NCBI GenBank assembly: GCA_947095585.1 | Contig: OX352761.1 | Span: forward strand, 19,731,277-19,795,276 | Length of the DNA: 64,000 bases | Reading direction: 5' to 3' | Source: Nephrocerus scutellatus | Lineage: Eukaryota; Arthropoda; Insecta; Diptera; Pipunculidae | Shown here: in pieces, positions 22,362-33,082 of the stretch | Layout: every line of letters starts with the position of its first letter | How positions within the stretch are numbered: the first letter of the stretch is position 1 | Made by a program: the position numbers and the translations under genes | Notes under the pieces: model-generated | What the model was told of the DNA's origin: nothing | What the model saw: only the letters and a program-made list of their open reading frames with translations | Databases searched by the model: none

Positions 22362-24116
22362 CTTGACATTTTCACTGTGAAGATTGACATTTTCACTGTG
22401 AAGATTGACATTTTCACTGTGAAGATTGACATTTTCACTGTGAAGATTCACATTTTCACTGTGAAGATGACATTTTCCCTGTGAAGATTGAGATTTTCAC
22501 TGTGAAGATTGACATTTTCACTGTGAAGATCGACATTTTCACTGTGAAGATTGACATTTTTACTGTGAAGATTGACAATTTTACTGTGAAGATTGACATT
22601 TTCACTGTGAAGATTCACATTTTCACTGTGAAGATTGACATTTTCCCTGTGAAGATTGACATTTTCACTATGAAGATTGACATTTTCCCTGTGAAGTTGG
22701 ACATTTTCACTGTGAAGATCGACATTTTCACTGTTAAGATTAACATTTTCACTGTGAAGATTGAGATTTTCACTGTGAAGATCGACATTTTCACTGTGAA
22801 GATTGACATTTTCACTGTTAAGATTAACATTTTCCCTGTGAAGATTGAGATTTTCACTGTGAAGATTGAGATTTTCACTGTGAAGATCGACATTTTCACT
22901 GTGAAGATTGAGATTTTCACTGTGAAGATTGACATTTTCACTGTGAAGATCGACATTTTCACTGTGAAGATTGACATTTTCACTGTGAAGATTGACATTT
23001 TCACTGTGAAGATTGACATTTTCACTGTGAAGATTCACATTTTCACTGTGAAGATGACATTTTTCCTGTGAAGATTGAGATTTTCACTGTGAAGATTGAC
23101 ATTTTCACTGTGAAGATCGACATTTTCACTGTGAAGATTGACATTTTTACTGTGAAGATTGACAATTTTACTGTGAAGATTGAGATTTTCACTGTGAAGA
23201 TTCACATTTTCACTGTGAAGATTGACATTTTCCCTGTGAAGATTGACATTTTCACTATGAAGATTGACATTTTCCCTGTGAAGTTGGACATTTTCACTGT
23301 GAAGATCGACATTTTCACTGTTAAGATTAACATTTTCACTGTGAAGATTGAGATTTTCACTGTGAAGATTGACATTTTCACTGTGAAGATCGACATTTTC
23401 ACTGTGAAGATTGAGATTTTCACTGTTAAGATTAACATTTTCCCTGTGAAGATTGAGATTTTCACTGTGAAGATTGACATTTTCACTGTGAAGATCGACA
23501 TTTTCACTGTGAAGATTGAGATTTTCACTGTGAAGATTGACATTTTCACTGTTAAGATTAACATTTTCCCTGTGAAGATTGAGATTTTCACTGTGAAGAT
23601 TGAGATTTTCACTGTGAAGATTGACATTTTCACTGTGAAGATCGACATTTTCACTGTGAAGATTGACATTTTCACTGTGAAGATCGACATTTTCCCTGTG
23701 AAGATTGAGATTTTCACTGTGAAGATTGACATTTTCACTGTGAAGATCGACATTTTCACTGTGAAGATTGACATTTTCACTGTGAAGATCGACATTTTCA
23801 CTGTTAAGATTAACATTTTCCCTGTGAAGATTGAGATTTTCACTGTGAAGATTGACATTTTCACTGTGAAGATCGACATTTTCACTGTGAAGATTGACAT
23901 TTTCACTGTGAAGATTGACATTTTCACTGTGAAGATTCACATTTTCACTGTGAAGATTGACATTTTCGCTGTGAAGATTGACATTTTCACTATGAAGATT
24001 GACATTTTCCCTGTGAAGTTGGACATTTTCACTGTGAAGATCGACATTTTCACTGTTAAGATTAACATTTTCACTGTGAATATTGATATTTTTACTGTGA
24101 AGATTGACATTTTCTT
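22362..24116. repeat. Minisatellite, about 83 units of 21 bp, with higher-order structure
   Basis: The unit ATTTTCACTGTGAAGATTGA plus C repeats with few variants (TCGAC, TTGAG, TTCAC, CCCTG for CACTG, GTTAAG for GTGAAG). Because 21 is a multiple of three and the unit lacks stops, long open frames exist on both strands: plus repeats IFTVKID, minus repeats IFTVKMS or NLHSENV. These are by-products of periodicity, not genes. The run of variants starting at 22466 recurs at 23053 (587 bp on), and a TTCAC-marked block recurs at 22616, 23203 and 23938, showing amplification of blocks of about 28 and 35 units. Confidence 0.95.
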
Positions 24117-24119
24117 CGT

Positions 24120-25590
24120 TCAGTTTAACAATTTTGATAATATTGATTGTTTAATATTTCCCCTAGTGTTCCAAAAGTGTAAACCTTTCCCTCCTTACTA
24201 TACTAGGGAATGAATGTTTACCCAGCTGTTTGGCGTGCTAAAACTTTTTCTTTGAGTGTATAGTTAAAGGGGTCTAAAACAACAACGATTGCATTTGAAA
24301 TTCTTACATTACTGTAGACTCTTAATGACATTACAAATATTTTTCTGTAATTCTTCGTTACATACTAAAGCTGCTAAGAAAATTAAAACCTTCAAACATC
24401 ACAACCATTACAAAAAATTTAAATACAATAAACATGTGTTCGTACATCAACATTTTTATTCTTTCTATCAATAGAATTCAAATGAATAGAAATTTACATC
24501 AAATGAAAAAGGTTCCTTAGGGAATTATGCATTCAAATTAATGATTTTCATGTGTATCTTGCAGACATAATGAACACCTATGTAAATTTAAGTTAAAATT
24601 AAATAAAATACAAAATTTCTTCAAAGAAATTTCCTTTCGCGGTAAAATAATACTCCGGACAAATTTGAACTTGATTGATTGATTTTTTAAGAGGCCTCTG
24701 TGTGGATTGCCGAAAATATTACTATAATCGCACTTTGACTTTTTTATAAATATCTCCGTACACGTATTGGACATTTATTTTGTGCTACACAGCTACACTA
24801 TTTAAAATAACGAGGAACCATTAGCGCGGCTGCACCGGATGGATTAGCATAACTTATCATTGAATATATGCTCCCTCGTCTTAGCATCATTCGTCGCAAT
24901 GTATAAAAACGGCCAAAGAACAAACAAACAATTAACTTCAGTTTCAGGATTGGCAATCCTTATACTTGACTGTAAAGTGAAGCTTAACCTTTTTTCGCTT
25001 TTTGCACCTTTATACAGGTAGCATGCAGTCGACTCTGTTCACACAAAAAAGGGAATGCAGTCCATTGAAGACTGAGAATCTTTCATTGAATGTATGAATG
25101 ACATAGATACAGCAAAAAGATACGATAAAAGTAAATAAGTTTAATGACACATACAGAGTACGAACATGTAGGTACTCGGTATGAGTTTGATTAACATAGA
25201 GCAGATACATAGCCTTACACAAAATATGGCTAGAGTTATTCACATCGTTCATTTTTTTTAAACAAAGAAATTGACTTATTTGGGGGAGAAATCTTGAAAT
25301 GCTACTTGTGGTGCAGAAGTCAGGTCCAGTTAACCAGAGCCGAGAAGTCTGGGGTCGAATAACGTCATAATTTAACGAGTGGATGTGGAGTGAATGGATT
25401 GTAACGACGATGTAACCACTGTAAAAACCATATGCCTAAATATTGCGGCTATTACACGCAGTGAACAAGTGAGAAATAATAGTCAACATTTGCTAGTCGG
25501 CTAATAAACGCAGTTGTGCGCATGTAAGCCAGAAAACCTTGTTCGAATCCATGACATACAGAACTTATAGCTAGATTATGACGATCATAG
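24120..25590. other. Intergenic, nothing recognised
   Basis: Unique AT-rich sequence without a supported gene. The final Tk exon could be anywhere to the left of 28247 on the minus strand, including here, but no candidate stands out. Confidence 0.35.
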
Positions 25591-25599
25591 TCAAGATTC

Positions 25600-25975
25600 T
25601 CTACTACGGGGCTACTTAATCACCGAGTTCTTTTCGGAACAAGATTAGCTGGTAGTAAAGTGGTTGACTCTATTTAGACATTCTCTACTCCGAACATATT
25701 CCCCATTTAACCGTGTCCCCTTCGGAACCAAAAATAAGTTCCAAGTTTTAATAGTAGAATAAATGCATCTGCTTGGTACGTTCTCATCCACTATCTACCC
25801 TGAAAACTTCCCCAATCAACCGTTTTTCATTCGAAATCGAAATCAAGTTTTTCGTCTACTAGTAGTAGACTGCGTGCCTCTGATTGGTACTTAACATCAG
25901 CCAACTCTCTACTCCACTATCCAATCAAAAAATTTTTCTCCTTATAGTTGTATCACCTTTGGGTACACTTGCTGA
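25600..25975. repeat. Degenerate tandem repeat, units about 110-120 bp
   Basis: Three diverged units share TTCTCTACTCC../CCATCTACCCTGA, CCCCA.TTAACCGT, TTCGGAACCAAAAATAAGTT and a GCATCTG.TTGGTAC block (near 25700, 25800 and 25900). The spacing is irregular and the identity low. Confidence 0.4.
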
Positions 25976-26339
25976 CCCAACTACAATTGGCGCCTGTTGG
26001 TATTGTCAGTTGTCACTCAGATTCTACCTCAAACCCGAACCTCCCACACTTGTTCAAATCGTGATCAATATACGTAAATATTTTTGGTAACCCAAGTATC
26101 AATGTCTCATTCCACATTGGCAACTTTAAAATCGTGTTACTTTTATTGACGATTTTTTGAAGTTATCAACCAACCGGCATTTTCAGTCAAAAATCAACGA
26201 ACAACCGTCAAAAAGACTTTTTAAATCGCTTGACCGACCGACCGAATAAACCGATACAGACGAGAGGTCCAAAAGCGATATTGAAGAACACGATTCTTAT
26301 GACCGCGAGAGCAAATATCCAAAAATCGAACCACCCCTA

Positions 26340-27060
26340 CCACATATACAGCAGAGATACCCACTCTATCCGATGCTGATGAGATGAACAAAGTCCGAAA
26401 GTGGGACGTCCGATACAATGGTGGTAGCAAACCGTCTACTACCAGATCCCGCTGGACCGTACACACGTCGACATTTAGCGTACTGGCCTGGTATCGAAAC
26501 AATTGCGACTATCTGACAACTTGGGTTGAGTCCACCAAGCAGCTCAGACAATGGCGATTTAATGCTCAAGTCCTAGACTGAATTCGAAACCGCATCCAGA
26601 TGGCGTGTGAGAAAGGGAAGGAATATATAACCATGATACAGCGCTGATAAGACGGAAAACGTAGGTAACGTAACCGTAGCTCAACCAAATCTTTGAGAAT
26701 TTCCGCATCAAATACGGATTCAATGTCAAGCGACGTGAGTTTACAATGCTGACGAAACTTATTACCTTGATCGAAGATTATGAAGACCTGCAAGGCGATT
26801 TGTCAGCATTCCGGTCCACCTGTTACAACAACTAGACATGAGGAACTGAAAAACTGCTTAACAGAATCGACTAGCTATGCCATCATAACAAAAATTCAAA
26901 GCAAAAAACATAGACATTCAAAACTGACGATCACCCGCCCAAGTAGCAAACACATTAGATAAAGCCAGACATCAACCGGCTGTCAGCAAAGCAGCATATT
27001 TTTGCTTAAAGCACGGAAAGCCATCTATAGTTTTTTCCCCCAAAACCAGGAACTATACAG
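26340..27060 (+). pseudogene. Possible LTR-retrotransposon gag remnant
   Basis: The plus strand reads MNKVRKWDVRYNGGSKP at 26384, which resembles the VRKWxVxFxG start of the gag capsid region of some Ty3/gypsy elements. Downstream frames are broken, with no protease, RT or zinc knuckle that I can read. This is a weak call from one motif. Confidence 0.25.
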
Positions 27061-27119
27061 GGTCCGGCGTATCGTAGTGTTACTAACTTCACGCTGCTGT
27101 ATCTGCCAAACTGCTGATG

Positions 27120-27720
27120 ACAGCGCGCTCATATTTTGACAAACGTTAGTCTGTTGTTGTTGTTTACAAGTCTACGGAAGCATATGATTGCATTGATTTT
27201 AGCTGCAAAGTCACATCCCGCTTTGGTCAAACAGCCTCAGCATAAAAACGTGAACAAAATCTTTGTGTATCGTGCCATCTCTTGCTACAGCGATACTGGT
27301 AGCATCGCAAAACGCCATGGAGGTTGCCTTCCAAAAACAGCAGCACGTAAGTGCAGTAAAGGCACGAATTAAGCGAAATCCACAACAAAGTGCGCAAAAA
27401 TTGGCAGAAAACCTGCACAATATTCAAAAAGTGCAAGATTTAACAACGGCTCAATATGCAGATCGACTTGAAAGGTGCAAAGTAATAAAACGTCTGCACG
27501 AACGTAACAATCTCTTCAACTTAGTATTTTCTGATGAAAAAAATTTGTAGGGTTGAACAGTTCAGTACGTACAAGCAAGTGCAACAATTTGGACAAACGC
27601 GTCGCTCTTCGCAAACAAACGCTAGCTTCTGTGGTGGTGCAGCTGTAACTGTAAATGGACTTTCTCCGCTAGTCTCTATGGATCAGGTACATAATAAAAA
27701 GTATTACGTTTCATAGAATG
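27120..27720 (+). pseudogene. Tc1/mariner-superfamily transposase relic
   Basis: Pieces in several frames run in the expected order: FVYRAISCYSDTGSIAKRHG (helix-turn-helix and linker), then KARIKRNPQQSAQKLAEN, KVQDLTTAQYADRLERCKVI, NNLFNLVFSDEKN with the first catalytic Asp (about 27520-27545), then EQFSTYKQVQQ and GAAVTVNGLSPLV. Sequence after this is absent, so the second and third acidic residues are missing. Frameshifts near 27340 and 27540 make it inactive. It resembles the DD37-type groups rather than the rosa type. Confidence 0.62.
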
Positions 27721-27934
27721 AGGAGTAGAAAATGTTTCTCCGTCCGACAAAGTATGCTCCGGTGTGTAGAAGTAGAGGACCTAGGTGGTGAAGAAAAACT
27801 TCTTTGTCGAGTCTCCTTTATGGTAGAATTTACAGAACAAGACAGCGGGGCTTAATATTGATTTTTGTTTAACTTTTTTTAATATATCTAATCTTATAAT
27901 GCTATGCGAATCGTGGACGGTAGGAAATTAAAAA

Positions 27935-28035
27935 GGGGAAGAGAGGAGATTTTTATGCACATAGTCAAAGGTGTTCCCCAAGTGGACGACATAAGCTTAA
28001 AATCGGGACCAGTAGACAGAACTTTCGCGGAAATC
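27935..28035 (+). pseudogene. LINE 3'-end fragment
   Basis: GACGACATAAGCTTAAAATC, GGGACCAGTAGACAGA and TTTCGCGGAAAT match the 3' end of the LINE at 30285-30345 (GATGACATCAGCTCGAAATC, GGGACCGGTGGAGAGA). Confidence 0.45.
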
Positions 28036-28247
28036 CCTGATGAAACCGTTATAGAGCTGGAAAAAAGTAAAATCGGCTTCTGATGATTTATGCAACACAT
28101 ACGAATACCCATCTTAACGCTGCCATTCAAAGGAACGAATGCACACAAATTCGATTTTCCAAAAATTGTCCATTCTTCATGTAATTTGTAGAGCTTACAC
28201 ACATGTTACCACTTAAAAAAAAATAAACGCTCTGTTTACAAACTCAC

Positions 28248-31200
28248 CAATGTCAGTTTCTCGTTTGCCTCGCATTCCCATAAATCCACTGGGAGCTCTC
28301 TTATCAGTTTCATAAATGTCATGTAACGAATTGAAAAAGAATTTTCCACCATTTGGCATCATTTGCTGTCTCATCAAATCATCATGCGTCCTTGTCAAAT
28401 CTTTCTTACCACGAACTCCAACGAACTTGTTACGAAAATCTAGAAAAGGTTGCTTCTTACCGCGAGTACCAAAAAATGCCGAGTTCTATGGAAAAAATAA
28501 ATAAATAAATAACATATTTAATAAAAAATAAATTGTCATTTATAGTAATTATATTTCGTGCAACAGACCGTTGTGCTGCACGGCCTAGCTTTTCGCAACC
28601 ATTCGTATTGTGCGAGTTATATTTTTGCACACAAATGGAATCGTTCTACAATTTAAAGCCGTATCAGAATGGCGAATTGAGAAGATTTCTGTGGCAGTTA
28701 TTACTCTCGGACGTTTGGCAGATATTCGCGAGAGCTGGGAGAGTGAAAACGATATGAGATCACTACCGCAATCAACGCACTAAAGAACAACAACTCGGTA
28801 GGACCTTATGGTATACCCGCAGGGGTTCTGCGTGCCGCTCCAACGACATCAGCAGAGCTTATATATTCTCTTGTAGAAAGAGCTTGGAAGGCAGAAAGTT
28901 TCCCCGACGAGTGGAAGAAGCAAAGGATTGTCAAGCTCCCTAAAAAAGGTAGTCGTATGGAGTTCGAAAACTGGAGAGGCATTTGCGTTCCTCCTGCAGT
29001 TTAAAAGGTGATAGCCAAAGTAGTACTTGAGCGAATTAAGGAACATCTGTAAGATACACTCGATGCCGAACAAGCCGGTTTCCCTACTGGATCCCCTGTG
29101 TTGACTTCCGGTCACCACTACTCCTGCTGTTCATCGATTTTGAGAAGGAGTTTGACAGTGTCAACAGACAGTTTATCTGGCTCGACTTGCGCAGAAGAGG
29201 TATACCCGATAAACTAATAGCTATTATTAAAGTAACATACGATGGCTCTAAATGTGATGTACTGCATAGAGGAAAGCTGTCAGAGGAATTCGAGATCCTA
29301 AGTAGGGTACGACAAGATTGCATTCTATCGACGATACTTTTTTTGTTGGTGATTAGCGATGTGCTTCACGCAGCTTGCTTAATACTGTAAACGGAGAAAT
29401 TCGTTGGACTCTTACATCTCAACTCAAACATCTGGAGTACGCTGACGACGTTTGTTGACTCTCACACAGGATTATGGAGCTGCACCAAATGACAAAAAAT
29501 GTGAAAAGGGAGGTAAATGTTGCGGGTTTGAAGATTAATAATGCCAAAACCAAAATCATCAACCTCGACACTAACTCAGTAACTCAAATTAACATTGCAG
29601 GACAACCGGTAGAGAGAGTATACAGTTTCCAATATCTTAGGAGTATTGTCTCGACCAAAGGTGGAACTAAACAGGACATTGTCAACCGAGTCGGCAAAGC
29701 AAAATCAGTGTTTAGAATTATGTCCGTGATATGGCGAAGCAATGCGATCAGCTTTAACTTTAATTAAAATAGTGGAGCGCGAATTTGAAGTAGTGCAATC
29801 TTTTAACTATCTCGGGTCAATTGTAGCAGCCGATAACAGCCTGGAACCAGAAATACCCACACGGTTGCTTAAAGTCAACAAACCCTACTATAGTCTGTCA
29901 AGACTCTTCAAGAATTTAACCATATAATCCAAAATGCTGGTATAGTCATACCAGTACTTACATATGGATCCGAGACTTGGGTGCTTAGCAAAAAGCATTC
30001 TGACCTCTTAGCCGCGTTCGAGAGAATGTCTAACGGAGAATTGTTGGCCCCGTATGTGAGGAAGAATGATTCCGGAGACTCTATAATGATGAAATCTACG
30101 AGCGTTACCGCGATGTTGATATCGTGAAGAGAATTAAGCTCCGGTATGCTCCGGTGGGCAGGACACCTAGCTCGAAGTGAAGATGATCCTGCTCGGAAAG
30201 TCCTTTGCGGTAGGATTTATGGAATACGACAGCGAGGCCGGCCAAGCCTACGCTGGAAGGATGGCGTAGACCAGGGTGCCAAACTGGATGACATCAGCTC
30301 GAAATCGGGACCGGTGGAGAGATTTTTTGCGGAAGGCCATGACCGGACACCGGTTGTAGAGCCAAGTATGATGCTGAAGGAAAATGTGAAATCGGGTTAA
30401 TTGGATAATTTACCGGAAATTCAAATTGTTAGGCCATTCGAGGAAAATGTAACACGTAATTAAACTATTAATCAAATTAACTTTTCAATATTTATAAAGT
30501 CAACGAAAGCAATATTACTACTTACAAACTGTTGTCCAGGAGATCGTTTAAACTGCATGTGCAATGTATCCTTGTTACCAATCGACGAAGTCCGTTTCTC
30601 TGATAGTGATTCTGTATCAACATCAGCATCGTCAGACCGTTTTCCTCTCATGCCGGTAAATCCAGATGGGGCTCTCTTATAAATTTCATTGCTGTAATTA
30701 TTGCCGGCCAAGTCCGAGTTAATTTGGAATCTTGATTTTGCAAGGAGATCATCGATAATGTATTGCAATATTTCTTCTCTCAATTGGTCCAGTCGATTTT
30801 GGTGTTTTAGTTTTTTCATTAAATCCTCTAAGTATCCTTCATAATAAGTTTCAGCACTATCAATGGTGTTATCATCGTTTGTGAATGCAATTTTTTTCCC
30901 GCGAACACCATAGAATGCCGACGGAGATTTTTTCATTCGCCATGTCTCGCTAAACAAATCATTTGGCGTGTCATCTAATATAGATGAACCATCCGTCGTA
31001 TCCCAATGCAAATTATTTTGACTTTGACTGAAATCATTTGTAAATTCGATCTGCTTTTTACCCCGCATACCCATAAATCCAACGGGAGTTCTTTTCACCA
31101 AGGTTCTTCGCAAAATTTTGTAAAAAAAAAAACAAAATTATTACGATTTTAAGGGTTAATAAAAAGTGATAGAACATACCTAGAATAGAGTTTATAATTA

Positions 31201-31391
31201 GTTTGATCATCGCTATTTGCTACATTTGTTGCTTCCCTCGGAACAATCTCTTCAATATTTCTATTGCGTAAATCAGTTTGATTTTCGTGATCATCGCTAC
31301 GATTTTCAAAGTGGCTTCCTGTTGCACTTACGCCCAGCAGAACAAACACAAAGAAGCATACCGCTGAAAATGCCATGAAATTTTTGCCCAT
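28248..31391 (-). CDS. Tk: Tachykinin precursor, spliced, three exons found (3' end not found)
   Basis: Exons on the minus strand: 31391-31180, 31105-30526 and 28485-28248, with introns of 74 bp (GTATGT..GCGAAG) and 2040 bp (GTAAGT..CCATAG), phase-consistent, encoding 343 residues so far. Residues 1-23 form a signal peptide (hydrophobic FSAVCFFVFVLLGVSA). Six peptides end in FxGxR followed by Gly (amide donor) and KK or KR: TPVGFMGMR (77-85), SPSAFYGVR (131-139), APSGFTGMR (216-224), SPGQQFNSAFFGTR (259-272), QPFLDFRNKFVGVR (276-289) and APSGFMGMR (328-336). FxGxR fits tachykinins rather than natalisins (FxxxR). They would be secreted, amidated neuropeptides acting on tachykinin receptors. 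Exon 3 ends in a GTGAGT donor at phase 1, so a further exon is expected; read-through would end in a stop at 28213. The fifth peptide resembles the extended last peptide of Drosophila Tk. Confidence 0.93.
28538..28752 (-). mobile_element. SINE copy 2, inside the large Tk intron
   Basis: CAACAGACCGTTGTGC, TTGCACACAAATGGAA, CGAATTGAGAAGATTTC and TTACTCTCGGACGTTTGGCA match the other copies. The tRNA-like head is lost at about 28752, where LINE sequence begins. It lies in the same orientation as Tk. Confidence 0.65.
28750..29767 (+). pseudogene. Non-LTR retrotransposon reverse transcriptase, antisense in the Tk intron
   Basis: Translated pieces run AINALKNNNSVGPYGIPAGV, then EWKKQRIVKLPKKGSRMEFE followed by NWRGICVPPAV, a palm region with FDSVNR-like and RRRGIPDKLIAIIKV segments, EYADDV (catalytic YADD at 29438-29449), and KTKIINLDTNS with IVSTKGGTKQDIVNRVGKAK. 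This is the full RT order of the LINE class with NWRGI and YADD boxes. Stops near 29005, 29050 and 29390 and frameshifts near 29155 kill it. It ends abruptly at SNAIS, where a second LINE fragment begins. Confidence 0.8.
29768..30400 (+). pseudogene. LINE C-terminal fragment, second unit in the Tk intron
   Basis: SFNYLGSIVAADNSLEPEI, LKVNKPYYSLSRLFKNLTI, then shifted frames with YGSETWVLSKKH-like sequence, and LRWAGHLARSEDDPARKVLC with RQRGRPSLRWKDGVDQGAK. This is the C-terminal zinc-region and tail of a related LINE, fused to the upstream fragment out of order (it restarts at the thumb motif). A better first half of it is at 37743-38102. Confidence 0.75.
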
Positions 31392-31425
31392 TTAATAGCG
31401 TCCAGTTGCAAGACGTAGAGTGTCT
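31392..31425 (-). promoter_or_regulatory. Tk 5' UTR segment after a probable intron acceptor
   Basis: Upstream of the start codon on the minus strand a pyrimidine-rich tract ends TTACATTTTCAG at 31426, a good 3' splice site. This suggests that the 5' UTR continues in an upstream exon beyond the acceptor. The start at 31391 (MGKNFMAF) was preferred over the Met five codons later because it is the first ATG, but either gives a signal peptide. Confidence 0.5.
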
Positions 31426-31719
31426 CTGAAAATGTAAGTTGAGTTTTGTTTAAAGTGTGTCAATGTTCAGTGTAGGAAAGTTTATGATTAAGGTTTTTAA
31501 AAAGACGAAAATGCAACCAATAGAGCAATAATTGCCTCCAAAACGCTGCGAAATATTAAGGTTTCCTAAAACAGTTCAAAAGATGTGTACTATCCGGGAA
31601 CGGGAGTAAAATTATTTTGTCTGGTTAGATGAAATTTAAACCGATTTGCGTTTCCTAACATAAGATGCACGATTATATCATCGAGTAGCAAACAACGAAA
31701 TAAATCTAAGTGATTGCAG

Positions 31720-31990
31720 TTACTAATGTTAAATTTTTTTTCATAAAAACTCTACCCCAGAATCGCGCTCGACCACAGAACTTTTCAAAAAGGAAATCGA
31801 ACACGAAAGGCGAAAATCTTTTGCTTAAATTTTTTTGTTGCATGTGTTGTTGTTGTGCTAGTATAAAGAGGGGTAAATCTACTAAAATATCAAGAGCTGT
31901 TTTAGCTCTACGGTAGAGTCGTTTTGAAACGAACAACTTGACAGCTAAAAAAAAATCTAGGGCAGAGTTTTACGAAAAAAAATTTAGTTC
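31720..31990. mobile_element. MITE, copy of the 47861-48119 family
   Basis: TTTTTTTTCATAAAAACTCT, ACCCCAGAATCGCGCTCGAC, CACAGAACTTTTCAAAAAGG, GTATAAAGAGGGGTAAATCT and the inverted right end GGGCAGAGTTTTACGAAAAA are nearly the same as in the 47.9-kb copy. The left TIR has small indels. It lies about 300 bp upstream of the Tk start. Confidence 0.75.
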
Positions 31991-32089
31991 CTATACATAA
32001 ATTTTTTCTTGTACAACAACAAGAAGTTAAAAAAACACGCGCCACACAAAACATGCTGCACGTGAACTCAGAAACGCTCTATGATATTG

Positions 32090-33010
32090 TTACAAAAATG
32101 TAAATAGAAATCATTTATTGCACTGTACATACTCGTATAAGATAGTAAAGCGGGCTTCTCAGCTCGCCATATGTATATGGATAGTTGTAATTCAGTCAAA
32201 GCACTGAATTATCTTAAGAGCCCAACTGTAACAATTTAATTCAGAAAATTCGCAACAATTTTTTTATTTTTTTTTCACAGAAATTTATTTTTATTATTTG
32301 GGAAATTTTCTTTTCCTATGAAATTTTTTTTCTCAAACTTTGAATTTTCTTTTAAATTTTTTTTTTTCACTCGCCTTACGCGTCACAATTGTTTTAAAAC
32401 TAGTCTCATTCAATTCTGACTGGTAGATGCGACGAGGTACACAAGTTAACAAACAATTATGAAAATGATTATCAATAAAAATCGTCATAATTGTCTTCCC
32501 TTAAAAATGAAGTCTAAATCTGTTGTCAGATTTGACTTTTGAACAATTTTACCAAAACTTGTACTTTAACTTTGGAGTAGTTCCTACCAAAAACTTTCCA
32601 CTACTATAGATAGACATACGAGCTAATGTATTCTGCTATGCAAGTGACTACACACCCCCAAACAAATGTATTTAGTTCTAATTCAGTCTAAAGACTCATT
32701 TATCTTAGAAGCCTAATAGTATGCAACGTTAAATGTAGGTCTGTCATTCATAACCGACAGATCTTTCAGCCATAAGCAATTTCTGAAATAGACAGAAAAA
32801 ACCACATTTAAATTTGCAAACCTTTAATCGATAGCGATGCGTCGATATTTTATTTTTCTCAGTTTCCCCAAGTGTAGTAACCACTATGAATGAAAAAATT
32901 AAGCCATCGCAAACCGAACACTAACCAATTCTTTTAAAATAAGTCCCATTAAATTTTGACTAGTAGATGCCGAGATACAAGAAACTGGCCAATATTTAAA
33001 CGTACAAACG
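32090..33010. repeat. Dispersed repeat, two diverged copies in tandem
   Basis: Motif series GCGGGCTTCTCAGCTCGCCA, TATGGATAG, AATTCAGTC, then CAATTGTTTTAAAACTAGTC and TCATTCAATTCTGACTGGTA occurs at 32140-32440 and in diverged form at 32630-32990 (AAAATAAGTCCCATTAAATT, TTGACTAGTAGATGCCGAGA). Further copies are at 38740-38990 and a short one at 37655-37730. The type is unknown. Confidence 0.5.
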
Positions 33011-33082
33011 TACACATGTACTCAAGCTCGCTGGAAAAAATGTTCATTTCCTCTGAATATAAGCCTCGACCATCGTGCTCGC

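Noticed and set aside
22362..24116. CRISPR array
   Set aside because: Units are contiguous with no unique spacers, and the genome is eukaryotic.
22448..24213. Long frames on both strands (up to 381 codons) as protein-coding genes
   Set aside because: They arise from a 21-bp satellite with no stops. The frames coexist on both strands and have no start context, signal or domain.
25960..26000. TTGGCGCCTG as a retroviral primer-binding site
   Set aside because: No LTR end precedes it and no clear internal region follows; the match is too short.
28213..28398. Stand-alone small gene ending in FIFF
   Set aside because: It is Tk exon 3 read through its splice donor.
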